A model generated the notes under the pieces. The model searched no databases. It was not told the DNA's origin and saw only the letters and a program-made list of their open reading frames with translations. A DNA stretch of 6,179 bases from CAKSQF01 sp963628435 (GTDB taxonomy: Bacteria; Bacillota; Clostridia; Oscillospirales; CAG-272), in assembly GCA_963628435.1 (NCBI GenBank), contig CAVGEY010000036.1:1-6179 (forward strand), given 5' to 3'. Each line of letters starts with the position of its first letter. Position 1 is the first letter of the stretch. Below, one piece after another: positions 5,347 through 6,179 of this stretch. Made by a program: the position numbers and the translations under genes.

Positions 5347-6179
5347 GACAACACGCAAGGGCTTTCCCTCAAACAGTATCGACAACTGTCTGACGGTGTT
5401 TCGGTCCGATCCGATGCTGAGGGGTGCAATCAAGCGCAACTGCCTTACGGGGCGAACGGATATTGTAAAGGAACTCGGTTGGAGCCGTGAGAGCGCAACG
5501 CTGACCGATACCGACATGAAGTATCTGCTTCTTCACTTTGAGAAGAACTACGGACTCACAAGCGAGAAGAAGATTATGAGTGCCATGTCCATCATCGCCA
5601 ACGAGAACCGCTACCACCCGATAAGAGATTATCTGAACCGGCTCAAATGGGACGGCGTTGAGCGAATACGATTCGCACTTCACCGCTACCTCGGAGCCGA
5701 CACTTCGGACTTCACTTATGAGTGTCTCAAGCTGTTCATGCTCGGGGCGATTAAGAGGGTATTTTACCCCGGCAGCAAGTTTGAAATGATGCTCTGCTTG
5801 GTAGGCGGTCAGGGTGCCGGTAAATCGACCTTCTTCCGCTTTCTTGCCGTCAATGACGAATGGTTTTCCGATGACCTCAAAAAGCTCGATGACGAGAATG
5901 TCTACCGCAAGCTTGAGGGCCATTGGATTATCGAAATGTCGGAGATGATCGCCACGGCGAACGCAAGAAGCATTGAGGAAATCAAGTCGTTTATCAGCCG
6001 TCAGAAAGAAACCTACAAGGTGCCGTATGAAACCTATCCCGCAGACAGACCGAGACAGTGCGTGTTCGGCGGAACAACAAACAAGCAGGACTTCCTGCCG
6101 AGAGACAGAACCGGCAACCGCAGATTTCTTCCCGTAAGAGTTCACGCTGAGGAAGCCGAAGTGCATCTTCTTGATGATG
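5300..6179 (+). CDS. Virulence-associated E (VapE) family SF3 helicase-like ATPase, 3' end outside window
   Basis: This open frame runs from ATG 5300 to the right edge with no stop, giving 293 residues of a VapE-family P-loop ATPase. VapE proteins are found in phages and phage-like islands and are related to SF3 replication helicases; some carry an N-terminal primase. Readable motifs are Walker A GGQGAGKST (169-177), Walker B-like WIIEMSEM (209-216), a sensor/motif C-like GGTTNKQDFL (257-266, N261), and an arginine-rich PRDRTGNRRFLPV (267-279) that fits the arginine-finger segment. About 100 residues precede the family's usual YHPIRDYLNRLKWDG entry (105-119), so there is no primase domain on this chain. 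The ribosome site AAAGGAG lies at 5284-5290. The G+C content is visibly higher than in the genes to the left. It overlaps the small Cys-protein gene. Its likely role is DNA unwinding at replication initiation of the element. Confidence 0.93.
   Translation, partial: MNEETMTVEEVKALLETTRKGFPSNSIDNCLTVFRSDPMLRGAIKRNCLTGRTDIVKELGWSRESATLTDTDMKYLLLHFEKNYGLTSEKKIMSAMSIIANENRYHPIRDYLNRLKWDGVERIRFALHRYLGADTSDFTYECLKLFMLGAIKRVFYPGSKFEMMLCLVGGQGAGKSTFFRFLAVNDEWFSDDLKKLDDENVYRKLEGHWIIEMSEMIATANARSIEEIKSFISRQKETYKVPYETYPADRPRQCVFGGTTNKQDFLPRDRTGNRRFLPVRVHAEEAEVHLLDD

Noticed and set aside
5369..6166. Long open frame of 265 codons on the minus strand
   Set aside because: It is antisense to the VapE-family frame, which has clear Walker A, Walker B and arginine-rich motifs. 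The minus-strand translation has no recognisable motif, and its openness follows from the GC-rich codons of the sense gene.
1..6179. CRISPR array, tRNA, rRNA, transposase or insertion-sequence ends
   Set aside because: No regularly spaced repeats, cloverleaf-like segments, transposase motifs or paired terminal inverted repeats were seen on either strand.

Overview
The window looks like part of a prophage or related integrative element from a low-to-moderate-GC Firmicute, most likely a gut clostridial lineage. This rests on strong GGAGG-type ribosome sites, tightly packed same-strand genes, a consensus TTGACA/TATAAT promoter, and a right end that resembles the replication module of clostridial phages. 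Taxonomy is inferred from style and gene families and was not tested by a search.

All genes that can be supported lie on the + strand. Region 1 (2-607) is the C-terminal part of a HpaII-type restriction endonuclease whose start lies outside the window. Region 2 (608-933) is non-coding, with a hairpin terminator (715-746) and a near-consensus promoter (807-834). Region 3 (934-4853) is a compact four-gene operon: a 77-aa helical protein, a 646-aa GHKL-fold ATPase, a 311-aa protein of unknown function, and a 265-aa protein resembling the DUF6339 family. The last three genes overlap by 1-4 bases, and the operon ends in a strong terminator (4896-4925). Region 4 (4926-5118) is a repeat-rich non-coding segment. 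Region 5 (5119 to the end) holds a small Cys-rich protein and the first 293 residues of a VapE-type SF3 helicase-like ATPase that runs off the window.

The most notable content is the operon at 934-4853. GHKL ATPases related to MutL/MORC are known partners of bacterial restriction-modification genes. Here one sits beside a restriction enzyme, with its own promoter and terminator, and is translationally coupled to two poorly characterised proteins. It is a reasonable candidate for a restriction-associated or independent anti-phage module. The whole block (2-4925) appears to be AT-richer cargo placed directly in front of the small Cys-protein/VapE pair of a phage-type replication module.
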